NCBI GenBank assembly: GCA_964472465.1
Contig: CAYYLW010000127.1
Coordinates: 1 to 7,782 of the forward strand
DNA: 7,782 nucleotides
Direction of reading: 5' to 3'
From: JAAYCI01 sp964472465
GTDB lineage: Bacteria > Bacillota > Clostridia > Oscillospirales > Ruminococcaceae
A program made the position numbers and the translations under genes. The notes beneath the pieces were generated by a model. The model did not search any database, was not told where the DNA came from, and was given only the letters and a program-made list of their open reading frames with translations. Of this stretch, positions 5,977 to 7,782 are shown piece by piece (within the stretch, counting starts at the first letter, position 1; the number at the start of each line of letters is the position of its first letter).

Positions 5977-7782
5977 TCAGTTCCAGGTGATGGGGCTGGT
6001 TTCGGGATAATAATACTCTAAAATCCGCTCATATGTCCAGCCTTCCTCGGCGGCCTGCCCGCTGGCCCCCGCCTGGCTTAAGCCGCAGCCATGCCCTTCG
6101 CCATACACCGTAAAGATGAACTCATCCCCGCTCACTTCCAGTTCAAACGCCGGGCTGGGCAGCACCGGCTGGCCCTCGCGCAGCAGTACCTCCTGCCAAA
6201 ATTGCAGGCCGCTCAGCTTTTGCTGCCCCACCTGCAAGCTTACCACATAGCCGCTGTCGTTACGCTCTATCCCGCTTATCCAGTCATAGCTTTCACCCAT
6301 TTCCTCGGGGGCAAAACCGTGCTGCCGCAACAGTTCCTCCATCTCGGCGCGCGGCAGGCTAATCATCTGCCGCCAACCCTCCAAACGGGCCTCACCGGGT
6401 GTGGCCACCCCCGGCAGGTACGCGCGGGAGATACCCCACACGTCCTGGGCGGGGTTTGTACCCTGGGCCGCCATATGAAACCAGGGGGTAAAGGCCGGGT
6501 TATAGCCGTCGGCGCTCAGCACCACTTTGCCCACCTCTTCAGTCAGGCTCCGCATCTCGGCGCTGGGGGCCTCCCCCCGCACCGAGGGCGCCGGGTTGCC
6601 CGCCCCCTGCTGGTTCAGTATCCAGCTATGCACCGCCACGGCCTGGGCCTTCACGGCCTCGGGCGGGGCGGCGGGCATTTCACTTTGGCACACCGCGGCC
6701 AGCACGTTGGCCACCGTATCCCGCACCAGCACACCGTTCATGCGCACGGTTAAAAAACGGGGGTCTGGCCGTAGCAGGGTGGGCTGGGGCACGCTGGAGG
6801 ACACCGCGCTGGAGGAAGCCACACTGGACGCAGGGGCCGCGCTGCCTTCCGCGCCACTTTCCGGGGCGCTGGCCGCCAGTGAAGAGGACCCCGCCGCCAG
6901 CGAGGAAGCCCCGCTTACCGGCAAGGCACCCCCCACCTGCGGGGCCGTGCTACCCGGCTGGGAACTGGGCAAGGGCTGCTGGCTGGTTTTTTGCAAAGCC
7001 GCCGCCACGGTGAGGGGCGGCTCCTCGGCATTGCTGGCAGACGCCGCCGCTTGCGACGTGGCCCCAGAGGAGGCGCTTTGCGAGGAGGCTGTGCTTTGTG
7101 ACGAGGCGGCCGCCTCGTCGGTTTCCTCGGTCTCCTCGGGGTACACAGCCAGCACCGGGGCCGTGTCTTTTTCGGGCATACCCGCCTTCAATTGCAGGTC
7201 CATGTTGTCCACGCTGCCCATCAAAAAACTGCGCATCCAGCGGCTGTACAGGTTGGCAAAATCCGGCTGGGGCAGGCCCTGCTGTTCATAGTAGGCCTTG
7301 GGCATCAGCGGCTGGCCCGCCGGGGCGGCCTGGCTAAGCGCATTCGCCTCGCCCGCGCGCGCCAAACGCCCAAAAACAAAAAACCACCGCCCCGGGCTGG
7401 CCGGGTCTTCGGTGCGCAGGGTCATAAATCCATCGGTCTCGCTCACCTCCAGGGGGATGGCATACAAACTACGCCCCTGTGCGCCCAGCAAAAACCGCAA
7501 ATAGTCCTCATAGCTTTCCAGCCGGGTAAAATCCGGGTCAAACTCGTCCGGCTGGCTCTGGTTTTCGTCCATGTAACCCGCGGCAAACACCCGGTATTCC
7601 CGCGCGCTGTTTTCCGTGTAATAGGTAAAACCGCTCACCTCTTTGGCGCGGGCGGTATCGGCCAATTCCAGCAGGGGCCGCAGCGCCCCGCCCCCGGCCA
7701 GCACGGTGTTCCCTCCCTGGGCCGAAAGTGCCGCATCCTCCCCCATCAGGGCCATGCCCTCGGCCCCAGCCTGCTTGAGCCC
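5977..7782 (-). CDS. SpoIID/LytB-domain protein with an N-terminal degenerate class B sortase-like domain (5' partial)
   Basis: The frame is open to the right edge, with no good ribosome binding site before the ATG at 7755, so the N-terminus is missing. Numbering from that ATG, residues about 15-137 read like the C-terminal half of a class B sortase: NTVLAGGGALRPLLELAD, EYRVFAAGY, SYEDYLRFLLGAQGRSLYAIP, then TDGFMTLRTE and GRWFFVFGRLARAGE. The expected catalytic His (YGHN) is Gly (G22) and the Cys (TLSTC) is Glu (E116), while the Arg (R123) remains. Residues about 208-328 are a Ser/Ala-rich acidic linker. Residues 329-592 form a SpoIID/LytB domain: VLAAVCQSEMPAAPPEAVKAQ with the conserved Glu (E359), AQDVWG (436-441), YGEGHGCGLSQAGASG (551-566) and YERILEYYYPET (575-586). 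SpoIID proteins cut glycan strands stripped of stem peptides, or enhance amidases. The SpoIID call is firm; the sortase-like reading rests on motif order compared from memory. Confidence 0.85.
   Translation of the reverse strand, partial: GLKQAGAEGMALMGEDAALSAQGGNTVLAGGGALRPLLELADTARAKEVSGFTYYTENSAREYRVFAAGYMDENQSQPDEFDPDFTRLESYEDYLRFLLGAQGRSLYAIPLEVSETDGFMTLRTEDPASPGRWFFVFGRLARAGEANALSQAAPAGQPLMPKAYYEQQGLPQPDFANLYSRWMRSFLMGSVDNMDLQLKAGMPEKDTAPVLAVYPEETEETDEAAASSQSTASSQSASSGATSQAAASASNAEEPPLTVAAALQKTSQQPLPSSQPGSTAPQVGGALPVSGASSLAAGSSSLAASAPESGAEGSAAPASSVASSSAVSSSVPQPTLLRPDPRFLTVRMNGVLVRDTVANVLAAVCQSEMPAAPPEAVKAQAVAVHSWILNQQGAGNPAPSVRGEAPSAEMRSLTEEVGKVVLSADGYNPAFTPWFHMAAQGTNPAQDVWGISRAYLPGVATPGEARLEGWRQMISLPRAEMEELLRQHGFAPEEMGESYDWISGIERNDSGYVVSLQVGQQKLSGLQFWQEVLLREGQPVLPSPAFELEVSGDEFIFTVYGEGHGCGLSQAGASGQAAEEGWTYERILEYYYPETSPITWN

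Noticed and set aside
6527..7291. A 254-codon plus-strand open frame rich in Ala, Glu and Ser
   Set aside because: It lies antisense to the Ser/Ala-rich linker and SpoIID coding region. Its composition is the mirror of GC-rich codons, and it has no family resemblance.
7753..7755. ATG at 7755 as the true start of the SpoIID-domain gene
   Set aside because: The frame stays open to the window edge, no well-spaced SD site precedes it, and the protein would lack a signal peptide and the first half of the sortase-like fold.

Overview
The window looks like chromosomal DNA from a GC-rich anaerobic Gram-positive bacterium, most likely a gut member of the Clostridia (Oscillospirales/Ruminococcaceae-like). 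The evidence is a clostridial-type Mfd C-terminus, an AgrC-like GHKL kinase, strong AGGAGG ribosome binding sites, a wall-anchored surface protein with a class-B-like sorting motif (SPQTG), a DUF362 ferredoxin protein and a SpoIID/LytB-domain protein. This placement comes from gene content alone. No RNA genes, CRISPR array, insertion sequence or attachment site was seen.

Left part (2-1968, plus strand): the 3' end of mfd (transcription-repair coupling factor) overlaps by 4 bp a GTG-started membrane histidine kinase of the GHKL/AgrC type. The pair probably forms an operon and ends at a very strong terminator with a perfect 17-bp stem. No response regulator lies beside the kinase.

Middle part (1983-4621, minus strand): a convergent gene with its own consensus-like promoter encodes an 841-residue exported protein. 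It has a signal peptide, a 14-residue tandem repeat carrying LPQSG-like motifs, three 144-residue beta-sandwich-like modules, a C-terminal beta-rich domain, a Pro/Thr-rich wall spacer and an SPQTG sorting signal. The first two modules are nearly identical in their first halves and diverged in their second halves.

Right part (4707-7782, minus strand): a DUF362 protein with two 4Fe-4S motifs follows, with a terminator behind it. Upstream of it is a gene that runs off the right edge. Its product joins a SpoIID/LytB domain to what I read as a class B sortase-like domain that has lost both the catalytic histidine (GH to GG) and the catalytic cysteine (TLSTC to TLRTE). A Ser/Ala-rich linker separates the two domains.

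The most unusual item is this pseudo-sortase/SpoIID fusion, lying two genes away from a protein with a class-B-type sorting motif. A plausible but unproven theme is cell-envelope remodelling and surface display. The sequence does not show that the genes act together.
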